A stretch of DNA of 32,149 nucleotides, from the NCBI GenBank assembly GCA_001839685.1, contig MLAK01000767.1, positions 32,024 through 64,172 on the forward strand, in the 5' to 3' direction. Origin of the DNA: Tritrichomonas foetus. Taxonomy: Eukaryota; Parabasalia; Tritrichomonadida; Tritrichomonadidae. The translations under genes were made by a program, and so were the position numbers. The notes under the pieces were generated by a model. That model was not told the DNA's origin. It was given only the letters and a program-made list of their open reading frames with translations, and ran no database searches. The stretch's first letter is position 1. The number at the start of each line of letters is the position of its first letter. Shown here piece after piece: positions 9,269 to 17,372 of the stretch.

Positions 9269-12200
9269 ATGCATCTCATCTCCGATATACTCGCGTATAC
9301 GGTTCCATTATCGATTGCCATATCTTCTTTTTTTGCTTTCGCTCAAATTACTCGATCAGACACAATTCATAATTTTGCCATCAAAGATAAATTCGAATTG
9401 CCAGAATTAAACGCGGTTGCTTATTTATATATTCATTCGAAGCATGGCTGTCCTTTCTTACACATTGAAACCAGCGATACCCATAATTTTTTTGCAACAA
9501 CTTACAAAACCACTTGCATTGACAGTACTGGATCAACTCATGTTCTAGAACACTTATCTTTACACGGTTCGGAAAAATATCCAATTACTTCAGTTTTTAT
9601 TGAATTACGAAAGAGATCACTTGCAACATTTATGAATGCTTTCACATCAATTGAATGGACAGCCTATCCATTTTCATCAACAAATTTGAATGATTTTCAT
9701 AACATTCTTGATGTTTATCTTGATGCATCATTTCACCCACAACTAACCGAAATTGGTTTTCAATCAGAATGTCACCACTTAGAGTTTGAAGTACCAAATG
9801 ATACATCTACTGCATTAAGACATTCAGGTGTTGTTTATAATGAAATGAATGGCGAGTTTTCAAATCCAACTTCGAGGTTTTCTTCTTTAATTAGAAAAAA
9901 TTTGTATCCTGATTCTGTTTTTGGCTTGGAATACGGCGGAAACCCTCCTGATATTGCTACACTCACACTTCAGAAGATAAAGGAACAGCATGATCGATAC
10001 TACCATCCAAGCAATTCATTATTCTATCATTATGGTTCTTTTAATGTTGAAAAAATCTTGAAAAAAGTCGATGAAGTGATTTCACCATTTGACAAAAAAC
10101 CCGCAGAAAAATTCAAAATTTCAGAGGAAAAAATCTTTCAACCAAAATGGTCAAAACCAAAAGCAGTTATTGAAGAAGGTCCTGAAGATATTGACAAATC
10201 TAAGGTGCGTGCATCAGTTTCTTGGATGGTTGGTGATCTTCGAAATATCACTGATGTCGCTGATTTCCAATTCTTAGAACTTTTGCTTCTTCAATCTCAT
10301 GCATCACCTCTTTATAAAGCTCTGATTCAAGGAAAACTTGGCACACGTTTAATTGGAAGTGGATATCATAATTATATCCGGTCTTCGTATTTTTCAATTG
10401 GTCTTGAAGGTGTCGATAAAAGTAATATGACAACATATAATCAAACAATTCTTGATGCACTTGAAGATATTTATAAAAAAGGTTTCGAAAAAATTAGAAT
10501 TGATTCAATTATTCACCAACTCGAAATTTCTAAAAATAGTGTATCTAATCAGCAAGGAATTGAGAATTGGCAAAGCCTCATCTCTTCATGGATTCATGAT
10601 GTTTCACCTTTCGAAATTCTCAACAATGAATGGCAAATTGAACGAATTAAAAGAGTTTTAAAAATTAACCCACGTTATTTTGAAATGATATTGAAATATA
10701 AAATTATTGAAAATCCTCATCGTTTAGATTTAGTTATGGTTGGAGTTCCGAATTTTCTTGAAAAACAAGCCCAAAGTGTGAAAGAAGAATTGGAAAAAAT
10801 AAAATCAAAAATGTCCAAAGAAGAATTGAATGAAATTGTTGAACAAACAAAGAAAATTCAGGAAATTGTTGATGTACCAAAACCTCTTCATTTACTTCCT
10901 GTAATTAAAGTCTCAGATATAAATCAAACACAAAGTGTAGTAACATTTGAAAAATTATCTGATCGAATTTCGTTTTTCAATCAACCTACAAAAGATTTGG
11001 TTTATGTTACTCTCAAATGCGAAATACCAATCAATTCTCAAAGTTTAAACATCAAAGAAAATAAGAATATGAATAATAAAAACGAGAACAAAAATGAAGT
11101 GAATGATGATGGAAATGATTTTTATTTGATTTCGTTATTATCTTCGATTTTGACATCAGTTGGTGCAGATGAATTCAATGAAACAGAATTCACCAATCAA
11201 ATTTCATTAAATACGGGTGGAATTTCGACATCAATTCTCGTTGTACCTTCAAATGAAAAATCAGGTGAATTAAGTTTGCAATTTCTTGTTTCAGGTTCTG
11301 CACTTTCACGCAATTCTGATAAACTTGTTGAATTGCTTGAAAAAGTTATTTTTAAGCCATGGCTAAACAATACTGTATCAATTGGAATTCTCCTTCAATC
11401 TTTGGCTTCTGCTGTTCCTGAAAAAATATCAGGAACTGGCCATCTCTACGCCATGATGTATTCTCAAGCAGGCCTTTCAAGATCATCAACATTAAAAGAA
11501 ATTTTGAATGGCGTCTCTTTCAATCGAAACATTTTAAAACTTTCTAATTCACAAAACTGGGATCAAATTTCCAAAGATTTAATAAAAGTTCACCAAAAAT
11601 ACATCATGAATGGAAAATTTACTGCCATGATTCATTCTACAGCTGAAAATAAGAATAAAATTTATAAACCTTTGAATTCCTTGGTCGAAAAACTTCCAAA
11701 TCAAAAAATTGAAAATGATTATGATGTAATTGATCAACTCAGTAAAAAGTATTTACTTCATAATCAAACATTACTAAAGATTGATTCTTCAACTTATTTC
11801 TGTGGAGTTTCTGTTCCCGGACCACATTTTTCATCAAAGTCTTCAACATCATACAGTGTTGCCTCACAGTTAATAAAAAGTGAATTTTTACATGATGCAA
11901 TTCGAGAAAAACTTGGCGCATATGGATCAGTATCCAGATTTAGTTCACTTGATGCAACCATGTCATTTGCTTCTTATCGGGATACAAGTCCTATCAAAGT
12001 TCTTCAAGCAATCGATGATTCAATTAAGTCAATTTCACTTGGTCAAATAAACGATGAAATGATTAATCGATCAATTATTTCGTTGTTTTCTTCATTAGAT
12101 TCACCTGAATCGCCAAATGAAGTTGGAAATGAATTATTTTTTTATAATTTATCATCCGAAATAAAACAGAAAAGGAGGACAGCCTTTTTAAATACCAATA

Positions 12201-12358
12201 AAGCGGATGTTCAAAAAGTTTTTGAAGAAATTGAAAAACGGAATGAAAAGAGAAAAGCGATTGTTGGTGGATCAATTGAAGAAAAATTGATTCCAGGATT
12301 GTATGTTATTGATGTTTTTAATGTGGATAAAACGGATAATTCTACCCTTATTATATAA
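9269..12358 (+). CDS. M16C metalloprotease of the presequence protease/falcilysin type
   Basis: A 1029-residue protein, the usual PreP length, expected to degrade short peptides inside a closed chamber. The zinc site is complete: HVLEH at 91-95 (inverted HxxEH) and the third ligand E192 in VVYNEMNG, a spacing almost the same as in plant PreP. Flanking family motifs are DSTGSTHVLEH, NAFT...AYPFSSTN and DVYLDASFHP. Near the C-terminal end, IREKLGAYG keeps the Arg-x5-Tyr substrate-binding pair. The first 26 residues are hydrophobic (ILAYTVPLSIAISSFFAFAQ) and look like a signal peptide or anchor, not a hydrogenosomal presequence, so secretory or vacuolar delivery as for Plasmodium falcilysin is suggested. 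A Lys/Asn-rich low-complexity insert sits near residues 594-615. No clear initiator was found; the stop overlaps UAAA. Confidence 0.9.
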   Translation: MHLISDILAYTVPLSIAISSFFAFAQITRSDTIHNFAIKDKFELPELNAVAYLYIHSKHGCPFLHIETSDTHNFFATTYKTTCIDSTGSTHVLEHLSLHGSEKYPITSVFIELRKRSLATFMNAFTSIEWTAYPFSSTNLNDFHNILDVYLDASFHPQLTEIGFQSECHHLEFEVPNDTSTALRHSGVVYNEMNGEFSNPTSRFSSLIRKNLYPDSVFGLEYGGNPPDIATLTLQKIKEQHDRYYHPSNSLFYHYGSFNVEKILKKVDEVISPFDKKPAEKFKISEEKIFQPKWSKPKAVIEEGPEDIDKSKVRASVSWMVGDLRNITDVADFQFLELLLLQSHASPLYKALIQGKLGTRLIGSGYHNYIRSSYFSIGLEGVDKSNMTTYNQTILDALEDIYKKGFEKIRIDSIIHQLEISKNSVSNQQGIENWQSLISSWIHDVSPFEILNNEWQIERIKRVLKINPRYFEMILKYKIIENPHRLDLVMVGVPNFLEKQAQSVKEELEKIKSKMSKEELNEIVEQTKKIQEIVDVPKPLHLLPVIKVSDINQTQSVVTFEKLSDRISFFNQPTKDLVYVTLKCEIPINSQSLNIKENKNMNNKNENKNEVNDDGNDFYLISLLSSILTSVGADEFNETEFTNQISLNTGGISTSILVVPSNEKSGELSLQFLVSGSALSRNSDKLVELLEKVIFKPWLNNTVSIGILLQSLASAVPEKISGTGHLYAMMYSQAGLSRSSTLKEILNGVSFNRNILKLSNSQNWDQISKDLIKVHQKYIMNGKFTAMIHSTAENKNKIYKPLNSLVEKLPNQKIENDYDVIDQLSKKYLLHNQTLLKIDSSTYFCGVSVPGPHFSSKSSTSYSVASQLIKSEFLHDAIREKLGAYGSVSRFSSLDATMSFASYRDTSPIKVLQAIDDSIKSISLGQINDEMINRSIISLFSSLDSPESPNEVGNELFFYNLSSEIKQKRRTAFLNTNKADVQKVFEEIEKRNEKRKAIVGGSIEEKLIPGLYVIDVFNVDKTDNSTLII

Positions 12359-12359
12359 A
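12356..12359 (+). terminator. Poly(A) signal UAAA overlapping the stop
   Basis: The stop TAA is followed by ATAAAG, giving two overlapping TAAA signals at 12356-12359 and 12360-12363 at the end of the protease gene. Its use is inferred. Confidence 0.4.
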
Positions 12360-12757
12360 TAAAGAATATTTTGCTACATATAATAGATAAATATTTTCTT
12401 TTCTCAAATTTTATGCTGTTGAAACTCAGAGTAAGAATTAAAATTCGGAATTTTAGTCTAGATTTTGTTTTACATGTTACAATCAAAATAATTTTATAAA
12501 TTTATAACACAAGTAATGAATCATTGATTTTTAATAATAATAAAAATAATAATAAAAAATTAGAGGAAAATCAAATAACATTCGTTTAATAACAAAATTG
12601 ATTATCAATACTATTGAAATGAGAAGAAACATGATATACCTTTAGGAAAACAGAATTATTTACAGCCAATTAGTCCGAGAAAATTTGCACATCAAATTTT
12701 CTATTCAAATAAATTGAATTTTTGCTAAATTAGTTTCATTTCAAGCAAATAGATAAA
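12359..12757. other. Intergenic between converging 3' ends
   Basis: The 399 AT-rich bases lie between the protease (+) and the ankyrin locus (-). They include a TAATAA-type simple stretch near 12531-12560. Nothing else was recognised. Confidence 0.4.
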
Positions 12758-13441
12758 TTAAATCATCTTGCACCTCAGCGAGAATGTTGATTGGTTTTTT
12801 ATGAAATATAAAAAATTAACACCTTCTGCATTTTGCAAATTTTTCAAGATTCCTTTATGTTTTAGAAGTGTCATTATCATTTCTTTATTTCCAGATGCTG
12901 CAGCTAAATGAATTGGTGCCACTTTCAATGATGTTAAAGCATTCACATTTGTTTCTGGAAAATCCAATAAAACTTTTACAGATTCTATTCTTCCTGCCCC
13001 AACTGCCAAGTGAAGTGGTGTTGCACCATCATCAGCTTTTGCATTCACTTTTATTCCTTTTTGTTTTAAAAGAAGTATTATTACATTTACAAAACCAGAA
13101 ATAGCAGCCCAATGAAGTGGTGTTTTTCCATCATCTGCTGGAGTATTCACATCGATTCCAAGTTCATCAATCAACAATTGAATACAGCTTAATCTATTGT
13201 TTCTGACTGCCCAATGAATGCAATTCATTCCATATCCATCAATCGTTTTTTTATCGATTTTGTCAGCTGACAACATAACTTTTATTGATTTCTGGCTCCC
13301 ATATTGCGAAGCACATAACAAAGGTGTTCGTAAATCAGAATCTTTAGAATTAATATCAATCATTTTTTGAGAAATAAGTACTTTTATATCACATGAAATT
13401 CCATGCTCGCAAGCATAATGAAGTGGGGTTTTATAAATCAA
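12758..13441 (-). pseudogene. C-terminal half of the split ankyrin gene
   Basis: The reading frame encodes about six ankyrin repeats (TPLHYACEHG, RTPLLCASQYG, NCIHWAVRNN, KTPLHWAAISG, ATPLHLAVGAG, APIHLAAASG) and a short tail. It has no ATG at its beginning: the open stretch starts at a TTG codon and is closed upstream by an in-frame TAG. It begins in the middle of an ankyrin repeat whose first part is the last sense codons of the upstream frame (13438-14679). Removing 20 nt (about 13436-13455) joins the frames as NAKDVIYKTPLHYAC, the same length as the next repeat junction NSKDSDLRTPLLCA, and gives a 633-residue protein. Unless an unusual event rejoins the frames, this half is not translated. 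Ankyrin repeats mediate protein binding; no partner can be inferred. Confidence 0.75.
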
Positions 13442-13455
13442 TAAAAATGAATTCT
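13436..13455 (-). other. Putative 20-nt frame-breaking insertion in the ankyrin gene
   Basis: Excising these 20 nt restores one open frame from 14679 to 12758 (1922 minus 20 equals 1902, divisible by 3) and an ankyrin junction of exactly normal length. It is flanked by AAT on both sides (13436-13438 and 13456-13458), so the boundary can slide by up to 3 nt. No GT...AG ends are available at any placement. Confidence 0.65.
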
Positions 13456-14679
13456 AATTACATCTTTTGCATTTATTTCAATATTTGGATATGATACAAG
13501 TAACATTATAGAATCTAAACTTCCATAAGTGCAGCATACATGTAAAGGTGTTCTTTTTTCTGAATTTCTCGCATTAATATCAGATCCATGATCTATACAA
13601 TATTTTAAGATTTCTATATTATTTGCTTTTGCAGCTTGATGAATTGGTAAACCGAAATTACCATACTCTTCATTGATATCGGAATGATTTGATTCACAAA
13701 GCCATTTAAATATATCATTTTGATAAGTCATTGCTGCAAAGTGAAGCATTCCACGATGGTCACAATCACAATTCAGTAAATAATGAATTATTTCTTTTGA
13801 ACCACCAGCTATTGCAAATTGCATTAAAGTTTGATTCGAAAATGAGGAAGAGTCGATTTTAGCGCCTTTTTCAATTAAATTGAAAAACACATTAGGAAGC
13901 GCATAATAAGCTGCAATTTGAACAACTGTTGGAAATTTTGATAGAAATGGTGACCGGAAGAAAATTGAAGGTGGAATTTTGGCATCAACTCCTTGTTCGT
14001 CAATGTATTTTGAAGTACTTTGAAAATCATCATCTAAAAATTGAGTTGATCCAAATTTGTCACTATTAAAAAATTCGGTTGCTTCTTGATGCTTCTGCCA
14101 GCAGTTTTCCTTATATTCATCAAACTTTTTATAAAACAATTTAAAAACGATGGCTGAGTTTGGCATCAAGCACTTTTTCTGAAAATGATTAAAAATTGAT
14201 TGGTAAAGTTCGATATCATACTTTTCAATTTCTGGTGCAAACCAACAAAATGCAGTGAAAATTGCATAATTATTTTCAGGCCTTTTGATCGAAAATTTTT
14301 TCAATTTCATTATTAAACATTCATATGAAACGATTCCCATTTTGGTACAATAGAAGATATAAGCTGCATGATGTGGTTTGAAATATTTAATTGAGAGCAC
14401 TCCAACTTTTAATAACATGTCTTCAGATGATTCATTTGGATGTTTCATGGCCAAATATTTTTTGGTGAACACTGCATGAGATTCAATACTTCTTGGCCTT
14501 GTTTCATTTGCATACATAAGAATTGCAAACACATGTGTATCCAATAAATCTGAAAGATAATTTGGTTGAGAAAATTCAGAAACAACTTCATCAATATTTT
14601 CTTTTGTTAAGTTGAAAATGATTTTCTGAAGGTACAACTCTCGATCAATGTCAAAAGTTGGTGGAACTTCATGATACAT
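13438..14679 (-). CDS. Ankyrin-repeat protein, N-terminal part, prematurely ended
   Basis: A 413-residue frame. Residues 1-about 230 are helical and not recognised beyond resembling the N-terminal region common in trichomonad ankyrin proteins. From about 255 onward come roughly five ankyrin repeats, the last full one containing RTPLHVCCTYGSLDSIMLLV. It then runs NIEINAKDVIRIHFY to a TGA, cutting off mid-repeat. I start it at the ATG at 14679, not at the TTG 13 codons upstream, because a perfect initiator TCATTA lies 10 nt before this ATG. Trichomonads carry hundreds of such genes and no specific function can be given. The protein may be made as a truncated product or the locus may be a decaying pseudogene; see the 12758-13441 entry for the other half. 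Confidence 0.75.
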   Translation of the reverse strand: MYHEVPPTFDIDRELYLQKIIFNLTKENIDEVVSEFSQPNYLSDLLDTHVFAILMYANETRPRSIESHAVFTKKYLAMKHPNESSEDMLLKVGVLSIKYFKPHHAAYIFYCTKMGIVSYECLIMKLKKFSIKRPENNYAIFTAFCWFAPEIEKYDIELYQSIFNHFQKKCLMPNSAIVFKLFYKKFDEYKENCWQKHQEATEFFNSDKFGSTQFLDDDFQSTSKYIDEQGVDAKIPPSIFFRSPFLSKFPTVVQIAAYYALPNVFFNLIEKGAKIDSSSFSNQTLMQFAIAGGSKEIIHYLLNCDCDHRGMLHFAAMTYQNDIFKWLCESNHSDINEEYGNFGLPIHQAAKANNIEILKYCIDHGSDINARNSEKRTPLHVCCTYGSLDSIMLLVSYPNIEINAKDVIRIHFY

Positions 14680-15177
14680 TTTTTGTAATGATGTAAAACT
14701 TTTGAAATTTATAAACAATTGAAAATATTTCTACCAATTTCTAATAATTGAGAAGAATGTGAAATATTTGAATTATCAATGATAATATTTACTCGAATAC
14801 AGATATCTTTTGAAGTAATACTTTTTTAATGATTTTATTGATTTAACCGATGTTTTCATGTTACATAAAAACTATAAAACTACAATATTGATAGTTCTCT
14901 TGAATTCGTTCGAAATGACATTATTATAAGATGGTGCACCATGTGCATATCAGAAATCTTTAAAACTAACATGTGAAATAATATAAATATTAAAAAGTGT
15001 ATAGTTTGACAAAACACGATTTATTAATAACAAAAACAAAAATATAAATCATATGTTGAAACAAATCTTGCATAAGATTATTGTATGATTTGTGAATAAA
15101 TTTGCCTTGGTCAAAGGTCAATTTCATTAGGTAAAATTCACTAATAGTGGGAAAAGATGAAACTTTTTGTTTCAGTC
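14680..15177. other. Intergenic, ankyrin 5' side to serpin 3' side
   Basis: The 498 AT-rich bases hold the ankyrin initiator next to its gene. No ORF, RNA gene or notable repeat was seen in the remainder. Confidence 0.4.
14686..14691 (-). promoter_or_regulatory. Initiator of the ankyrin gene
   Basis: On the minus strand TCATTA is a perfect TCAYTW, with +1 A at 14689, 10 nt upstream of the ATG at 14679. It decides between that ATG and the longer TTG frame. Confidence 0.55.
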
Positions 15178-17052
15178 TTATTTCCGATTTTGTGTACTTT
15201 CACGTAAACTTAAAATCGGATTTGGTTTGGGCTCAACAATTTTTGGTGTCTTTTTATTTGATGCCGATGGGTATGCGGGATTTTGACTTTCTTTTTTCTG
15301 GTTAATCAACTCCAAAAGTGGAGGTAAAGGAGGTAGTTTCGAATATTTAGACTTTTTGATTACTTCATAATGATTTAATGCTGATTGTGAATTTTTCTTA
15401 AAGATGACTTGTGACCATGGTGAATATGCAGGATAAGTGACTCGTTTTTTGGTTTCTGAGCCAAACAAAAAATCAAGTTCTTTATTTCTTTTCCGTTTTG
15501 TTGGTTGTTGTCCATCATAGATGTATTCAATGAGATCAGAATCATCTTCAATTCGAGGTGTTGGCGTTTTCGGTACTTCTGGAGTTAGATGTAATGATTC
15601 TAATTTTGGTGGTGTTACAGCATCAGCTCCAATTTTTTCTATATCATCCCATAATGAGTCTTTTTGATCTTCTTCTATTTTTTCGGGTTCAAATGGCTGT
15701 TTTTCACCTCGAATAGACGCCAAAAAATTTTCGCTTTGTTGTTCGTTTGTCAATGGTTTTAGATCAACGGCTATTGGATCAGTAATGGTTCCCATCAGGA
15801 AAATTACATTTGTTTCACGGTTTCTAACAAAGAAAAGGAAAGGATGATTACATATGAATGAAAAAACTGCTTGATCAGTATTTTCTATGTCTTTCTGAGG
15901 TGTTCCAGGTGAAGGAATTGTACCTTCTTCATAATTTCCAATTCTTACTTTTTGAATAATTTGCAAATAATTTGAGTATTTGTTTGGCAAGCAGAAATTT
16001 ATGGATGATGGCCCAAATTCAGTTTCAAATCGAGGTAATTCTACATAAACATTAGTTTCGACTAGCAAATCAATTGCTGAGTTTAATTCATCACTACTGA
16101 TTTGAACAATTTTAGTATTTTTATTTAAAATGTAAAGCATGCAATATGGCGATGATGCATAGTTCAATTGTAAAACTTGAATATTTTCATTTTCGTAATA
16201 CATTGCGTTTTCCATGAATGAAATCATAGTTTTAACTTGTCTTTCTTCACCTGAATAAAGATGAAAACTTCTAACTTGAACTGATTCAAACTCATGCTCC
16301 CACTTTGCATCAAATAAAATGGAATTTACATTGACACTTTTTGATCCTGCTTCAAGAGATTCGTCTGAAATGATATGTGATATGAAGCCTTGTGTGAGTT
16401 CATCGAATTCGCAATTTATTTGTTCGATTGCTGGACGTGGAAATTCAACTTGCTTTATTTTAAAACCAACAAGATCAGAGGAATGCTTGAGTTTATCCAG
16501 ATTTGTTGGATTATCATGCCAGACAATATTTGGACATATCACATTTGGTGCCTTTCGAAGAACTGAAATTGGGACTTCAATTTTCTGTAAGAATTCTGAT
16601 ATTCTACTGTCTTCTTTATTGTTCTTGTAGAAATCTTGAAATCTTAAAAATAAAGAATCTTCATCATCAAATAATAATTCCGGGAAGAGTTCCAAAATTT
16701 GCGCCTTGATCCAACGATACATAAGCGATTGTTCGTTTGTTTTTAGATACTTGAAAGCGCTTTCTTGTCGTTCGGAAATATTTTCGAGCATTGTCTGAAA
16801 AGTTGACGATGTTACAGGAAGCGTTTCATTATCGATTGTTAAATTTCGGAGTTCGCACAAGACGGCATCCATGTCTGTATCGTCAGAAAAACCGATGTAT
16901 CCTAATAAATCTGTCGACCCTGATATCGAAGCGGCCAGTATTGATGACATAAACGCGGTATAAGGACAATATACTGTATTTTCTGATGATTCTCTTCCAA
17001 TTGCTGCATATATTTTAAAAGCAAAATGGCAGAGAATGTTTGGAATAGTCAT
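15178..17052 (-). CDS. Serpin with long basic C-terminal extension
   Basis: A 624-residue protein without a signal peptide. Residues 1-426 are a serpin fold: FAFKIYAAIG...NTVYCPYTAFMSSILAAS (helices A/B), the breach/strand 3A block VNVNSILFDAKWEHEF (239-255), FHLYSGEERQVKTMISF (263-279), VYVELPRFETEF (335-346) and the C-terminal signature HPFLFFVR...VIFLMGTITDP (403-426). The reactive-loop hinge begins canonically with EEGT (375-378) but continues IPSPGTPQK, with prolines where inhibitory serpins have small Ala-type residues (P12, P10). This suggests poor loop insertion. Residues 427-624 are outside the fold: acidic, then TPTPR, then PTKRKRNK (517-524) and KKR (535-537), a plausible nuclear localisation signal, ending Pro/Lys-rich. 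The core is about 45 residues longer than usual, with a divergent acidic segment near 85-150. It could inhibit intracellular cysteine or serine proteases, or act structurally. Confidence 0.85.
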   Translation of the reverse strand: MTIPNILCHFAFKIYAAIGRESSENTVYCPYTAFMSSILAASISGSTDLLGYIGFSDDTDMDAVLCELRNLTIDNETLPVTSSTFQTMLENISERQESAFKYLKTNEQSLMYRWIKAQILELFPELLFDDEDSLFLRFQDFYKNNKEDSRISEFLQKIEVPISVLRKAPNVICPNIVWHDNPTNLDKLKHSSDLVGFKIKQVEFPRPAIEQINCEFDELTQGFISHIISDESLEAGSKSVNVNSILFDAKWEHEFESVQVRSFHLYSGEERQVKTMISFMENAMYYENENIQVLQLNYASSPYCMLYILNKNTKIVQISSDELNSAIDLLVETNVYVELPRFETEFGPSSINFCLPNKYSNYLQIIQKVRIGNYEEGTIPSPGTPQKDIENTDQAVFSFICNHPFLFFVRNRETNVIFLMGTITDPIAVDLKPLTNEQQSENFLASIRGEKQPFEPEKIEEDQKDSLWDDIEKIGADAVTPPKLESLHLTPEVPKTPTPRIEDDSDLIEYIYDGQQPTKRKRNKELDFLFGSETKKRVTYPAYSPWSQVIFKKNSQSALNHYEVIKKSKYSKLPPLPPLLELINQKKESQNPAYPSASNKKTPKIVEPKPNPILSLRESTQNRK

Positions 17053-17372
17053 CCAATTCCATTAAATAACAAATCTTTATAAATTCAATTTTCTGGGGAT
17101 ATTTAGTCTCAATTTGTGAATAATGTTCCAAAAAAGTTTCTATAACGAGAATAAACATATTGTATATATCTTGATATATTCTATATATTTTATAAATTTT
17201 ATCTTAGTATTAATTTTATTGTCTATATTAAATTATTATTTATAGTTTATTTTATGAATAAATAAAGAATATCATTATGTGTTTTTAAAATGGGAATTGT
17301 GAACTGAAAAATTATGATGATACATGGTGAAAATGACCTATGGTGGTGAAATTAGAGGTCAATTAATAAAAA
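17053..17372. other. Divergent promoter region, serpin and Prp8
   Basis: The 320 very AT-rich bases lie between the two divergent starts. On the Prp8 side TCAATT lies 14 nt before the ATG, which differs from the initiator only at +2. No consensus initiator was found on the serpin side. Confidence 0.4.
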
